A stretch of DNA of 64,000 bases from Devosia sp. (GCA_016713105.1 JADJPS010000017.1:558001-622000), one strand, 5' to 3'. Shown: positions 17,656-26,568, numbered from the stretch's first letter. Notes: generated by a model from the letters alone, not told the origin. A program made the numbers and translations.

Positions 17656-19479
17656 TCAGCTGCCTTCGAGCTCCTCGCGCAGGGCCTCGAGTTCGAGCCA
17701 CTCGTCCTCGGCCCGCGAGAGCGCCGCCTGGGCCGTGCCCAGCTTCTGGCTGGTTTCGGCGAAGGCCGCGGGGCTGCGTGCATAGAACTCGGCGTCGGCG
17801 AGCTGATTGTTGAGCCGGGCAATCAGCTGTTCAAGGCGCGCCATCTCGGCGGGCAGGGTCTCGAGCGCATGCTTGTGCTTGAACGACAGCTTCTGTCGTG
17901 GTGCGGCAGGCGACGGAGCGGCGGACGAGGCAGCAGCCGTCCTGGGCGCAGCGGCCCTTGCCTTTTCCGCAACCGGTGCAGTCACACCGAAACCCCGTTG
18001 CGAGACCATATCGGAGTAGCCGCCGGCATATTCCGTCCAGCGTCCCTGCCCCTCGGCGACGATCACCGAGGTCGCAACGCGGTCGAGGAAGTCGCGATCG
18101 TGGCTGACCACGATCACCGTACCCGGGTAGTCCGCGAGCATTTCCTGCAGCAAGTCCAGCGTCTCGAGGTCGAGATCGTTGGTGGGCTCGTCGAGGACCA
18201 GCACATTGGAGGGCAGCGCCAGCGCCCGGGCCAAGGCCAGCCGGCCGCGCTCGCCGCCCGAGAGCTTGCCCACGGCGGTGCCAGCCTGCTCGGGGCTGAA
18301 CAGAAAGTCCTTGAGGTAGCCCATGAAGTGCTTGGGTACACCATTGATCACGAGCGTGTCCGACCCGCCCCCGGTGACGGCCTCCTTGAGCGTCATGTCG
18401 GCTGTGAGCGTGGCGCGACGCTGGTCGAGGCTGGCAAGTTCCAGGTTGGCGCCGAGCTTCACCCTGCCACTGTCGGGGGCGAGTTCGCCGGTCAGCAGCT
18501 TGATCAGGGTGGTCTTGCCGGCGCCATTGGCGCCGATGATCCCCAGCCGGTCACCGCGGATCACGCGGGTGGAGAAGTCGGCAACGATGGGGCGCTCGCC
18601 GAAACGCTTGGAGATATCCCTGGCCTCGACCACCAGCTTGCCCGACGTCTCGCCTTCGGCAACGCTGATCCGGACGTCGCCGACGGCGCGCTTCAGCTCC
18701 CGACGCTCCTGCCGGAGAGTGTGCAGGCCCTCGAGCCGACGCACGTTGCGCTTGCGCCGGGCGGTGACGCCATAGGTCAGCCAGTGCTCCTCGCGCACGA
18801 TCTGGCGATCGAGCTTGTGGCGGGCCGTTTCTTCTTCTTCCAGCACCTGGTCGCGCCATGCCTCGAAGCCGGCAAAGCCCCGGTCGAGCCGCCGGGTCAC
18901 GCCGCGATCAAGCCAGACGGTCGAACGGGTGAGATCGGCGAGGAAGCGCCGGTCATGGCTGATGATGACCAGCGCCGAGCGCAGGCCGGCCAGTTCCGCC
19001 TCCAGCCACTCGATCGCCGGCAGGTCAAGATGGTTGGTCGGCTCATCGAGCAGGATCACGTCGGGTTCGGGCGCCAGCACCCGCGCCAGCGCCGCGCGCC
19101 GAGCTTCGCCGCCCGAGAGGCGCGAGGGCTCCTCGGTGCCACTGAGCCCCAGGGCGTTGAGCAGATAGGTGGCGCGATAGGCGTCGTCGCCGGCCTGCAT
19201 GCCGCCCTCGACATAGGCGAGCGCCGTCGCAAAGCCCGTGAGGTCGGGCTCCTGCGGCAGGTAGCGGATGGTGGCGCCCGGCTGCAGGAAGCGACGGCCC
19301 CCATCGGGCTCGATCTCGCCGGCGGCGATCTTCAGCAGCGTCGACTTGCCCGAGCCGTTGCGCCCGACCAGCGCCACCTTCTCGCCCGCAAGCACCGACA
19401 GTTCGGCGTTTTCGAGCAGATCGGTGGAACCCAGCCTCAGGCTGATCGCATTGAGAAGAAGAATCGGCGCGGCGGCCAT
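17656..19479 (-). CDS. uup: ABC-F ATPase of the Uup type
   Basis: 607 residues from ATG 19479; an ATG at 19518 would add 13 residues with no Shine-Dalgarno for either. There are two ABC domains with Walker A GRNGSGKST and GANGAGKTT, signatures LSGGEARRAALAR and LSGGERGRLALAR, and Walker B VILLDEPTNHLD and VLVLDEPTNDLD. The inter-domain linker is charged, and the C-terminus is an Ala/Pro-rich spacer followed by a coiled coil (ALETLPAEMARLEQLIARLNNQL...ALSRAEDEWLELEALREEL). That tail is the DNA-binding CTD of Uup. ABC-F proteins lack membrane domains and act on ribosomes; Uup affects transposon excision in E. coli. It converges with the LacI gene. Confidence 0.9.
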   Translation of the reverse strand: MAAAPILLLNAISLRLGSTDLLENAELSVLAGEKVALVGRNGSGKSTLLKIAAGEIEPDGGRRFLQPGATIRYLPQEPDLTGFATALAYVEGGMQAGDDAYRATYLLNALGLSGTEEPSRLSGGEARRAALARVLAPEPDVILLDEPTNHLDLPAIEWLEAELAGLRSALVIISHDRRFLADLTRSTVWLDRGVTRRLDRGFAGFEAWRDQVLEEEETARHKLDRQIVREEHWLTYGVTARRKRNVRRLEGLHTLRQERRELKRAVGDVRISVAEGETSGKLVVEARDISKRFGERPIVADFSTRVIRGDRLGIIGANGAGKTTLIKLLTGELAPDSGRVKLGANLELASLDQRRATLTADMTLKEAVTGGGSDTLVINGVPKHFMGYLKDFLFSPEQAGTAVGKLSGGERGRLALARALALPSNVLVLDEPTNDLDLETLDLLQEMLADYPGTVIVVSHDRDFLDRVATSVIVAEGQGRWTEYAGGYSDMVSQRGFGVTAPVAEKARAAAPRTAAASSAAPSPAAPRQKLSFKHKHALETLPAEMARLEQLIARLNNQLADAEFYARSPAAFAETSQKLGTAQAALSRAEDEWLELEALREELEGS

Positions 19480-19796
19480 GACGGGGTCCGGTGGGTCTCG
19501 AGGATGCGCATAGAGCATGGCGCGGGGGGGAGATCAACGACGCCGAAGGCGGTGACGCATTCGGTGGAGCGGCGCACCGAGTCGGGCCAGTGGCGCTCAA
19601 CACGCGGCATGATCTGACAATGGGCGTAATTTTCACGGCTTGTGATCCTGAACGAACGCTAAACAGCGGGATCAGTGTGCGTTCAATCCGCTGGTGGCAG
19701 AAGCACGCCATTCGCTGACGCACCGGACATCGGCGAATGCGGTTGAAGCGGAGCGAAGAGCGCTCCGGGCCGCCGGATCCGGAACAGGAGAGACCA
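19480..19796. promoter_or_regulatory. divergent intergenic region
   Basis: 317 bases between the divergent uup and 19797 genes. No coding frame stands out. An interrupted dyad TGATCC (19643-19648) / GGATCA (19669-19674) lies about 125 bases ahead of the downstream gene, in the most AT-rich part, and could be regulatory; I cannot assign clear -35/-10 boxes. Confidence 0.25.
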
Positions 19797-20165
19797 ATGA
19801 ATACCATCAAGATCGCCGGAGCGGCCGTCGCCGTGCTCGTGCTGGCCACCAGCTTTGCCCAGGCGGGCAATGGCGGCATCCGGATCAACCAGACCAACGG
19901 ACAAGTCCTGCAGCTCGCAAAGCTGGCGGCCTGCGAAGTCGCGGGCACGCCGTCGGAGTTTCCCGACGACATCTGGCTGGTCAACAAGGGCGCCGGCAAG
20001 CTGGTCGCCGGCACGCAGATCAAGTGGAACGTGAACGGCTACAGCAACCTCAAGGGCACCCACACCCTCGTCGCCGCGCTCAATCCGGGACAGGGCGTCA
20101 AGCTCAACGGTGTGCTCGGCAGCGGCGTCGAAGCCGGCCATCCCTGCTCGGCCAAGGCCCTGTGA
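19797..20165 (+). CDS. small exported protein of unknown function
   Basis: 122 residues from ATG 19797 with Shine-Dalgarno aggaga 6 bases ahead. Residues 1-23 are a Sec signal peptide (KIAGAAVAVLVLATSFAQA, cleavage after AQA), so it is periplasmic or secreted. The mature part has two cysteines (ACEV and HPCSAKAL), which could form a disulphide, and a beta-rich centre (DDIWLVNKGAGKLVAGTQIKW, ALNPGQGVKLNGVLG) that resembles the immunoglobulin-like CARDB fold (N-K-G, L-x-P-G-Q). Function unknown. A GC-rich hairpin follows the stop. Confidence 0.7.
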   Translation: MNTIKIAGAAVAVLVLATSFAQAGNGGIRINQTNGQVLQLAKLAACEVAGTPSEFPDDIWLVNKGAGKLVAGTQIKWNVNGYSNLKGTHTLVAALNPGQGVKLNGVLGSGVEAGHPCSAKAL

Positions 20166-20187
20166 AGTCCAGCCGACCGACTCTGCG

Positions 20188-20207
20188 ACCGGCCGTCACT
20201 GGCCGGT
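20188..20207 (+). terminator. possible terminator hairpin after the small exported protein gene
   Basis: ACCGGCC (20188-20194) and GGCCGGT (20201-20207) pair across a 6-base loop, 20 bases after the stop. No clear T-tract follows, so efficiency is uncertain. Confidence 0.4.
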
Positions 20208-20304
20208 TCGAGAGCCCGTCGGGCCCATCCCGGCCACGCCGGCACGTGCATGAGGGTCAGCTCCCTTGCGCGCCTGCCGGCGGGTCCGGACCCCGATACC
20301 GGCG

Positions 20305-20781
20305 TCAGTTCGCCGTCTGTGCCACCAGCACCGGCTCCATCTCCTCGAACGTCAGCCCCAGCCGGTCGCGCAGCGAGCGGCGCTTGCTGGCGAGGTCGGC
20401 AATCGTGTAGCTGTCGAGCACGTTGAAGAAGGCGCCGAGCGCCTCGCGCAGGGCCGAGTTGACGTCGCAATTGCCGGCCAGCGGACAGGCAATGTCTCCA
20501 TCCTCGAAGCACTCGGCCATCGAGAAGCTCTCCTCGGTCAGCCGGATGGTATCGAGCAGCGTGATCTCCTCGGCGGGCCGGCCGAGCCGGATGCCGCCGC
20601 GACGGCCGCGCACCGTCTCGATGAGGCCGTTCTCGACCAGCGGCTTGATCAGCTTGAACAGGAACAGCTCGGAGATCGCGTGGGCCCTCGCAATGTCGGC
20701 GACCCGGCTGAGGCCCGGATCGTTGACCGCGCAGTAGATCAGCGTGCGGATGGCGTAGTTGGACTGTCGGGTCAGGCGCAT
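20305..20781 (-). CDS. rirA: RirA, rhizobial iron regulator (Rrf2 family)
   Basis: 158 residues. N-terminal winged helix MRLTRQSNYAIRTLIYCAVN...SELFLFKLIKPLVENGLIETVRGRRGGIRLGRP, then LTEESFSMAECFEDGDIACPLAGNCDVNSALREAL. The three cluster-binding cysteines sit at 91, 99 and 105, the same numbers as in Rhizobium RirA, which separates it from IscR and NsrR. RirA carries a [4Fe-4S] cluster and represses iron-uptake genes when iron is sufficient. A palindrome matching the Irr box lies ~105-120 bases upstream (20885-20901), pointing to repression of rirA by Irr when iron is low. The gene downstream converges; the aldo/keto reductase lies upstream on the same strand. Confidence 0.93.
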   Translation of the reverse strand: MRLTRQSNYAIRTLIYCAVNDPGLSRVADIARAHAISELFLFKLIKPLVENGLIETVRGRRGGIRLGRPAEEITLLDTIRLTEESFSMAECFEDGDIACPLAGNCDVNSALREALGAFFNVLDSYTIADLASKRRSLRDRLGLTFEEMEPVLVAQTAN

Positions 20782-20884
20782 GAAGGGCTCCGTGCGGACG
20801 GGATACTGCTCCCGGCCTTAGGTCGCGGAACCGGGCCCGCCAATCTTCCGATTCGCCTGCCCGTGATACCTCCGCGACCTTCAG

Positions 20885-20901
20885 TTTATAACAGTTCTAA
20901 A
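20885..20901 (-). promoter_or_regulatory. Irr box (ICE motif) in the rirA promoter
   Basis: On the minus strand the sequence is TTTAGAA-CTG-TTATAAA, one mismatch from the published ICE consensus TTTAGAA-N3-TTCTAAA; with flanks the palindrome covers 20883-20903 with 9 of 10 pairs. A TTGACG hexamer (minus strand, plus-strand 20905-20910) abuts it as a likely -35, so a bound Irr would cover the spacer and -10 of the rirA promoter. Assignment is by motif; no binding has been shown. Confidence 0.7.
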
Positions 20902-20929
20902 CTTCGTCAAGTTAACCTGAGCACAAGGT

Positions 20930-21982
20930 TCAGGATTGCTCCCGCAAATAGGGCCTGTGCAGCGCCAGGTCGGCCGGACCGAGGCGGTCCTGCGCGGTGA
21001 AGCTCTGGTGCCAGTAGGGGTAGATCAGTGGCGGCTGGCTGACCTTGTCGAGTTTTGCCACGTCTCCGGGCGTCAGCTTCAGTTCGGCGGCCCCGAGGTT
21101 GTCCTCGAACTGCGCCGTGGTGCGCCCCCCGATGATGACCGAGGCGACGAGCGGCCGCTGCAGCAGCCAGGCCAGCGCCACCTGCGCTCCGGAAACGCCG
21201 TGTGCGGCGGCCACTTCGTTGATCACGTCGACAATGTCCCACAGCCGGTCCCAGTCGTAGATCGGCGGCTCGCGGAAGCCGGTGACCTGGCGGCCACTCT
21301 CGGGACGGGTGTGGCGGGTGTACTTGCCCGACAGCCAGCCGCCGCCGAGCGGCGACCAGACGAGCACACCGACTCCCTGGTCGAGCCCGAGCGGAATCAG
21401 TTCGTACTCGGCCTCGCGCGAGTGCAGAGTATAGTGGATCTGCTGGGCGATGAAGCGCTGGTGGCGCCCCGCATCGGCCACTGCGAGGGCCTTCATCAGA
21501 TGCCAGGCCGAGTAGTTCGAGCACGCGGCGTAGCGGATCTTGCCCTGCCGGACCAAGGTATCGAGCGCCTCGATCGTCTCATCGAGCGGGGTCTGACCGT
21601 CCCACTCGTGCACATGGTAGAGATCGATGACGTCCGTCCGTAGCCGCTGCAGCGACGCCTCGCACTGGCGGACGATGTGATGGCGGCTGAGCCCGCGATC
21701 ATTGGGGCCGGCGCCCATTGGAAAGCGGACCTTGCTCGAGATCAGGAGGCGGTCGCGGCGACCGTCACTCAGCGCCTCGCCCAGCATGCTCTCGGACTTG
21801 CCGTTATTGTAGACATTGGCGGTGTCGATCAGGTTGACGCCGTGATCGAGGCAGAGGTCGATCTGGCGCTGCGCGTCCCTCAGATCGGTTTCGCCCCAAC
21901 TGCCATCATTGCCGAAGGTGACGGTGCCGATGGACAGCGCCGATACCTTGAGGCCGGAACGGCCGAGCAGTCGATAGTCCAT
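20930..21982 (-). CDS. aldo/keto reductase
   Basis: 350 residues, a single TIM-barrel AKR. N-terminal MDYRLLGRSGLKVSALSIGT; catalytic tetrad Asp53, Tyr58 (DTANVYNNGKSE), Lys84 (ISSKVRF) and His125 (YHVHEWD). The NADPH site includes GGRTTAQFEDNLGA near the end. Similar to YdhF/Tas-like and 'L-glyceraldehyde 3-phosphate reductase'-type AKRs that reduce a range of aldehydes; the natural substrate is not evident. It ends ~150 bases before the rirA start, on the same strand, and the rirA promoter palindrome lies in that gap. Confidence 0.9.
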   Translation of the reverse strand: MDYRLLGRSGLKVSALSIGTVTFGNDGSWGETDLRDAQRQIDLCLDHGVNLIDTANVYNNGKSESMLGEALSDGRRDRLLISSKVRFPMGAGPNDRGLSRHHIVRQCEASLQRLRTDVIDLYHVHEWDGQTPLDETIEALDTLVRQGKIRYAACSNYSAWHLMKALAVADAGRHQRFIAQQIHYTLHSREAEYELIPLGLDQGVGVLVWSPLGGGWLSGKYTRHTRPESGRQVTGFREPPIYDWDRLWDIVDVINEVAAAHGVSGAQVALAWLLQRPLVASVIIGGRTTAQFEDNLGAAELKLTPGDVAKLDKVSQPPLIYPYWHQSFTAQDRLGPADLALHRPYLREQS

Positions 21983-22162
21983 GATTGCGTCCTCGCGGTT
22001 TGTCGGGGTCGGACCCTAGACCAGCATGGTGCGGTTGCGAAGGGACGTCGCAGGGCCGGTTCGCGCTTCCTTGATCGGCGCAGGCAGGTCCGACGATGGA
22101 CTCCAATGCCGCGTAACTGCTAGCATTTTGAACGAGGGATAATCGCGGATGAGGGATGAGGG

Positions 22163-24658
22163 ATGAACTGGCTCGGCAAGCTGTTGGGCGCCGCCGTCTT
22201 GGCCATGGCGCTGTTGGCAACTCCGGCGCTGGCGCAAACGCAGCAGCAGCGTTCGGACGACGCCTATGCCGCCCTCAACCGGGGCGACTACGAGGAGGCC
22301 TACCGCATCGCCCGGCCGCTGGCCGACGAGGGCTTCCTTGATGGGCAGACCCTGGTGGGCTACCTGTTCGAGATCGGCGGGGGTGTCGAGCAATCCTACC
22401 AGCAGGCGCTCAAGTGGTATCGCCGCGCCGCGGACCAGGGCTCGAACTACGCGCAGAACGCCATCGGCGTGTTCTATGACAACGGTTCGGGCGTCGCCGA
22501 GGACGACGGGGAGGCGGTGCGCTGGTACCAGCAGGCCGCCGACAACGGCAGCTTCGATGGCCAGAACAATCTCGGCTACATGTACGAGGTGGGCGCGGGT
22601 ATCGGCCAGGACTACGAGCAGGCACTCAAGTGGTATCGCCGCGCCGCCGATGGCGGCAACGCGTTGGCGCAGTCGAACCTGGGCAACCTCTATGCCAACG
22701 GCCGGGGCGTCGACGAGAACGACAGCGAGGCGGTGCGCTGGTTCCGCAAGGCTGCGGCCCAGCACAATGCCTCCGGACAGGCCAATCTCGGCTTCGCCTA
22801 CGAGACCGGCGCCGGCGTCGGGCAGGACTACGCCGAGGCGCTGCGCTGGTATCAACTGGCGGCGGCACAGAACAACGCCTTTGCCCAGAACGCCGTCGGA
22901 CTGTTCTACGACAACGGCTACTCGGTGGCCGAGGACGATGCCGAGGCCCTGCACTGGTACCAGCAGGCCGCAGCCAACGGCCTGGTCGATGCAATGAACA
23001 ATGCCGGCTATGCCTACGAAATCGGTCGCGGCACGGCGCAGGACTACGGCGAGGCGGTGTACTGGTATCGCCAGTCGGCCGAGCGCGGCAGCCCCTGGGC
23101 CCAGAATGCCATGGGACTGATGTACCAGAACGGCCGCGGCGTCGATGTCGACCTGGCGGTGGCCTTCGAGTGGTACATGCGGTCGGCGCTGCAGGGCTAC
23201 GCCGACGGCCAGAACAATGTCGGCTATTTCTACGATCTCGGACTTGGCGTCGATCAGGATTCCGTCGAAGCGGTGCGCTGGTACCGCACGGCGGCTGAAC
23301 AGGGCATGGCGCGCGCCCAGAACAATCTGGGCATCATGTATGCCGACGGTACTGGCGTGCCGCAGGACTACGAGGAGGCGGTGCGCTGGTATCGCATGGC
23401 GGCTGAACAGGGCCTTCCCGAAGGACAGAACTCGATGGGCTATGCCTACGATCTGGGGCTCGGGGTGCCGCAGGACTCGGCACAGGCGGTCGCGTGGTAC
23501 CGGATGGCGGCTGATCAGGGTTACATGATCAGCCAGTCCAACCTCGGCTCGATGTATGCCGACGGCACCGGTGTACCGGAAGATGATGCCGAGGCGGTGC
23601 GCTGGTGGCAGTTGGCAGCCGAACAGGACTATGCGCCGGCGCAGCGCAAGCTCGGCAATGCCTATGCATGGGGCGCCGGCGTCACGCAGGACCCGGAGTC
23701 GGCGGTAACCTGGTGGCGGCGGGCAGCCGAGCAGGGCGATACCGACGCGCAGATCGCGCTCGCCTCGGCCTATGAGCGCGGCGAGGGCGTCCGGCCGGAT
23801 GCCGACGAGGCCAAGCGCTGGCGCGAACTGGCGGGCGGCGACACGGCGACCGTCGATTTCGGCTCCACTGACGTGGTGGCGACCGGCGATTGCGACGTGA
23901 CGGGCATACCGGCGGTCCGTACCAGCGAGAAGCGGGTGGCACTGGTGATTGGCAACTCGGCCTACCGGAACGCCCCGGCGCTGCCCAACCCGACCTGTGA
24001 CGCCGAGGCCATGGCCTCGATGCTGAGGGCGGTCGGCTTCGAAGTGACGCTCGGCACCGATCTCGACAAGTCGGCCATGGAGGAGAAGGCCCGGGCCTTT
24101 GCCAAGGCGGCGAGCACGGCGGACACGTCGCTGCTGTTTTATGCCGGACATGGCCTGCAGGTGGACGGCCGGAACTACCTGGTGCCGATCGACGCCACGG
24201 TGGAGGAGGCGACGGCGATCAACTTCGAGCTGGTCGACATCGACAACATCACCAGCTTCATGACCGGGTTCGACCAGGCGACCGGCAAGGAAAAGGTGGC
24301 GATCGTGCTGCTCGATGCCTGCCGCGACAATCCGTTCGCGCAGACCCTGAAGCGCAGCCTCGGAGCAACGCGCTCCAATGCGGTGGACAAGGGGCTCGCC
24401 GCGATCGGCGACGGTGGCGGCATGATCATCGGTTTTGCTACTGCGCCGGGCGATGTCGCCGCCGATGGCGAGGGCAATCACAGCCCGTTCACCACGGCAC
24501 TGCTCGAGCAGCTCCCCACCCCCGGCGTCGAGTTCCAGACGCTGATGACACGGGTGAAGGCCAAGGTGGTGGAGTTGACGAGGAAGAAGGAACGCCCGCA
24601 GCGCCCGTGGACCAACTCGGACCTGACCACGGAGTTCTATCTGGTGCCGGCGAGCTGA
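22163..24658 (+). CDS. exported Sel1-repeat protein with C-terminal caspase-like (C14) domain
   Basis: 831 residues. Signal peptide 1-24 (LLGAAVLAMALLATPALA). Residues 60-563 are fourteen Sel1-like repeats, each exactly 36 residues, with no gaps (pattern xAQNxLGxxYxxGxGVxxDxxEAxxWYxxAAxxG). Odd and even units differ in a regular way, giving a 72-residue super-repeat in units 1-9. A linker leads to a peptidase C14 domain (~587-831): KRVALVIGNSAYRN, His663 in FYAGHGLQ, Cys720 in VLLDACRDNPF, and DLTTEFYL at the end. Both catalytic residues are present. Sel1 arrays bind proteins; the caspase-like part is probably a specific protease. It should act in the periplasm. A doubled gatgaggg sequence precedes ATG 22163 and supplies the ribosome site. 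It is a single gene; a GTGCTTGAC-type repeat follows. Confidence 0.9.
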   Translation: MNWLGKLLGAAVLAMALLATPALAQTQQQRSDDAYAALNRGDYEEAYRIARPLADEGFLDGQTLVGYLFEIGGGVEQSYQQALKWYRRAADQGSNYAQNAIGVFYDNGSGVAEDDGEAVRWYQQAADNGSFDGQNNLGYMYEVGAGIGQDYEQALKWYRRAADGGNALAQSNLGNLYANGRGVDENDSEAVRWFRKAAAQHNASGQANLGFAYETGAGVGQDYAEALRWYQLAAAQNNAFAQNAVGLFYDNGYSVAEDDAEALHWYQQAAANGLVDAMNNAGYAYEIGRGTAQDYGEAVYWYRQSAERGSPWAQNAMGLMYQNGRGVDVDLAVAFEWYMRSALQGYADGQNNVGYFYDLGLGVDQDSVEAVRWYRTAAEQGMARAQNNLGIMYADGTGVPQDYEEAVRWYRMAAEQGLPEGQNSMGYAYDLGLGVPQDSAQAVAWYRMAADQGYMISQSNLGSMYADGTGVPEDDAEAVRWWQLAAEQDYAPAQRKLGNAYAWGAGVTQDPESAVTWWRRAAEQGDTDAQIALASAYERGEGVRPDADEAKRWRELAGGDTATVDFGSTDVVATGDCDVTGIPAVRTSEKRVALVIGNSAYRNAPALPNPTCDAEAMASMLRAVGFEVTLGTDLDKSAMEEKARAFAKAASTADTSLLFYAGHGLQVDGRNYLVPIDATVEEATAINFELVDIDNITSFMTGFDQATGKEKVAIVLLDACRDNPFAQTLKRSLGATRSNAVDKGLAAIGDGGGMIIGFATAPGDVAADGEGNHSPFTTALLEQLPTPGVEFQTLMTRVKAKVVELTRKKERPQRPWTNSDLTTEFYLVPAS

Positions 24659-24673
24659 GGGGGTCGGGTGCTT

Positions 24674-24707
24674 CCCCCTCGTGCTTGACCGGCTCAGCAT
24701 GAGGGGG
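24674..24707. repeat. short palindromic intergenic repeat
   Basis: CCCCCTCGTGCTTGACC...GGCTCAGCATGAGGGGG: an imperfect palindrome of 34 bases (arms CCCCCTC/GAGGGGG with partly paired GTGCTTGA/CTCAGCAT). This type is scattered between genes in many proteobacteria and can end transcripts. Here it lies between the convergent Sel1-caspase and helicase genes. Confidence 0.6.
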
Positions 24708-24781
24708 ATCAGGGGCCGGCGGTGGCTTGAGGCGACCGCGAGGGCCACCACGGGCTCAGGGGGAGGGCGCGCTCCGCTACG

Positions 24782-25882
24782 TCACGTCACCACGGTGATC
24801 TTTTCCGCCGCGCGGGTTACCCCGGTATAGAGCCAGCGCTGGCGCTCCTCGCGGAAGACGTAGCTTTCGTCGAACAGGTAGACATCGTCCCACTGCGACC
24901 CCTGCGCCTTGTGCACGGTGAGGCAGTAGCCGAAGGTGAACTCGTCGTATTGCCGGCGCTCGGGCCAGCTCAGGGCATCCTCCTCGCCCGAAAAGAATGC
25001 CGCATGCGTCACCACCTTGGCCTGGACATTGGACTTGCCGGCGCTGGGCTCGTCCGGATCGAGGGTCATCGAGTAGCGGGCATTGGTGCGCTTCTTCACT
25101 TCCGCGGCGGTCCAGATCTGGCCGTTGAGCAGCTTCTTGATCGGGTTGTTCCTGAGGCAGACGAGGCGATCGCCGGCCACCGGCTCGTGCCGGGGCAGGT
25201 TCTTCAGCTCGCGCAACCGGTCATTGTAGGCGACGCGCGTCTTGTTGCGGCCGGCCAGCACCTGGTCCGCCACCAGCACCGCGTCGCGATCGACCTCGGA
25301 GCGCGGGATGACGAGGCTTTCGCCGTAGCGGCCATGCTCGAGATAGCCGCCTTCGCGGATTTCCATGGAGAGCCGGATGATCGGGTTGTCCGCCGCCTGC
25401 CGGTGGATCTCGGTCAGCATGTAGTCGGGTTCCTGCGCGGTGAAGAAGCCGGCCCCCTGCACCGGGGGGAGCTGGAACGGATCGCCCAGCACCAGCACCT
25501 TGGTGCCGAAGCTGAGCAGGTCGCGGCCGAGCTGCTCATCGACCATCGAGACCTCGTCGATGACGATCAGGCCGGCAGTCGCCGCCTCGCTTTCCGGGTC
25601 GAGCGCGAATTTCGGCTCGCCATCCTTCTCGCTCACCAGCGCGTAGATCAGGCTGTGGATGGTCGAGGCGCCGCGCGCCCCATACTTGCGCATCACCATC
25701 GCCGCCTTGCCGGTGAAGGCCGCGTACTTCACCGACTTGACCCCCTGCGCCAGGTGCCGCGCCAGCGTCGATTTGCCGGTGCCGGCCCAGCCGAACAGGC
25801 GAAAGACCTGCTGGCCGTCCTTTTCCTTGAGCCAGCGCGAGACCGCCTGCAGCGCCTCGTCCTGTTGCGGTGACCACTCCAT
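24782..25882 (-). CDS. superfamily 1B DNA helicase (RecD/Dda-like)
   Basis: 366 residues. Walker A LFGWAGTGKSTLARHLA near residue 30; motif Ia AAFTGKAAMVMRKYGA with ASTIHSLIY; Walker B LIVIDEVSMVDE; motif III LVLGDPFQLPPVQG; C-terminal UvrD_C_2 motif FGYCLTVHKAQGSQWDDVYLFDES and a final YTGVTRAAEKITVV. The order and short length match the T4 Dda-like/RecD-like single-protein helicases, not the 600-residue RecD of RecBCD. It unwinds DNA 5' to 3' with ATP. Its stop region precedes a fumarylacetoacetase-like gene with a 1-base overlap (25882), which looks like coincidence of packing. Confidence 0.88.
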   Translation of the reverse strand: MEWSPQQDEALQAVSRWLKEKDGQQVFRLFGWAGTGKSTLARHLAQGVKSVKYAAFTGKAAMVMRKYGARGASTIHSLIYALVSEKDGEPKFALDPESEAATAGLIVIDEVSMVDEQLGRDLLSFGTKVLVLGDPFQLPPVQGAGFFTAQEPDYMLTEIHRQAADNPIIRLSMEIREGGYLEHGRYGESLVIPRSEVDRDAVLVADQVLAGRNKTRVAYNDRLRELKNLPRHEPVAGDRLVCLRNNPIKKLLNGQIWTAAEVKKRTNARYSMTLDPDEPSAGKSNVQAKVVTHAAFFSGEEDALSWPERRQYDEFTFGYCLTVHKAQGSQWDDVYLFDESYVFREERQRWLYTGVTRAAEKITVVT

Positions 25883-26568
25883 CAGGCGATCGTGGTCGCG
25901 ACCGTGCCGATGCCGGCAATGCTGCCAAGGAGGCGATCGCCGCGGACCACCGGGCCAACCCCGGCTGGCGTGCCGGTCATGATCAGGTCACCGGGATGGA
26001 GGGCGAAGTACCGCGACAGTTCGGCGATGACATGCGGCAGGTCCCAGGTCATGTCGGATAGGTCGGCGCCCTGCCGCAGCTCGCCGTTGACGCTGAGCTC
26101 GATCCGGCCCCTGAGCGGCTGCGGCACCGTGGCGGCGCGCACCAGAGTGCCGATCGGGGCCGAGTGATCAAAGCCCTTGGCGATCTCCCAGGGCTTGGCG
26201 CCCTTCTTGGCCCAGGCCTGCAGGTCGCGCCGGGTGAGGTCGATGCCCACCGCATAGCCCCAGACGTGGCCGAGGGCATCGGCCACCGCGATACTGGCGC
26301 CGGCAACTCCGATCGCTGCCACAAGTTCGATCTCGTGATGGAAGTTCTCCGTCTCGGACGGGTAGGGCACCGCGGCGCCGCCGGTCACCACGGCATCGGC
26401 AGGCTTGGCAAAGAAGAACGGCGGCTCCGCGTTCGGGTCATGCCCCATCTCGCGCGCGTGTTCCGCATAGTTGCGGCCGACGCAGTAGATGCGCCGTACC
26501 GGAAACAGACCACCCCCGGCCACCGGGATGGTGGCCTGCGGCGGCGGGGCAATGACGTACTCGCTCAT
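25882..26568 (-). CDS. fumarylacetoacetate hydrolase family protein
   Basis: 228 residues from ATG 26568 (MSEYVIAPPP), preferred over ATG 26580 because it has the better-spaced purine tract. Motifs: RRIYCVGRNYAEHAREMG, FFFAKPADAV, FHHEIELVAAIG (metal ligand Glu pair), YAVGIDLTRRDLQ, WEIAKGFDHSAPIG, MTWDLPHVIAELSRYFALHPGDLIMTGTPAGVGPV. These are those of the small FAH family (fumarylpyruvate hydrolase / acylpyruvase type), which cleaves C-C bonds in 2,4-diketo acids with Mg2+. The exact substrate is not fixed by context. It abuts the helicase gene. Confidence 0.9.
   Translation of the reverse strand: MSEYVIAPPPQATIPVAGGGLFPVRRIYCVGRNYAEHAREMGHDPNAEPPFFFAKPADAVVTGGAAVPYPSETENFHHEIELVAAIGVAGASIAVADALGHVWGYAVGIDLTRRDLQAWAKKGAKPWEIAKGFDHSAPIGTLVRAATVPQPLRGRIELSVNGELRQGADLSDMTWDLPHVIAELSRYFALHPGDLIMTGTPAGVGPVVRGDRLLGSIAGIGTVATTIA

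Noticed and set aside
22340..23850. CRISPR or satellite-like array
   Set aside because: The 108-base periodicity is the in-frame Sel1 repeat coding pattern; there are no identical short repeats with unique spacers.
22016..24751. Minus-strand open frame of ~910 codons opposite the Sel1-caspase gene
   Set aside because: Its repeats are the mirror of the 36-residue Sel1 repeats; no independent family or ribosome site is seen.
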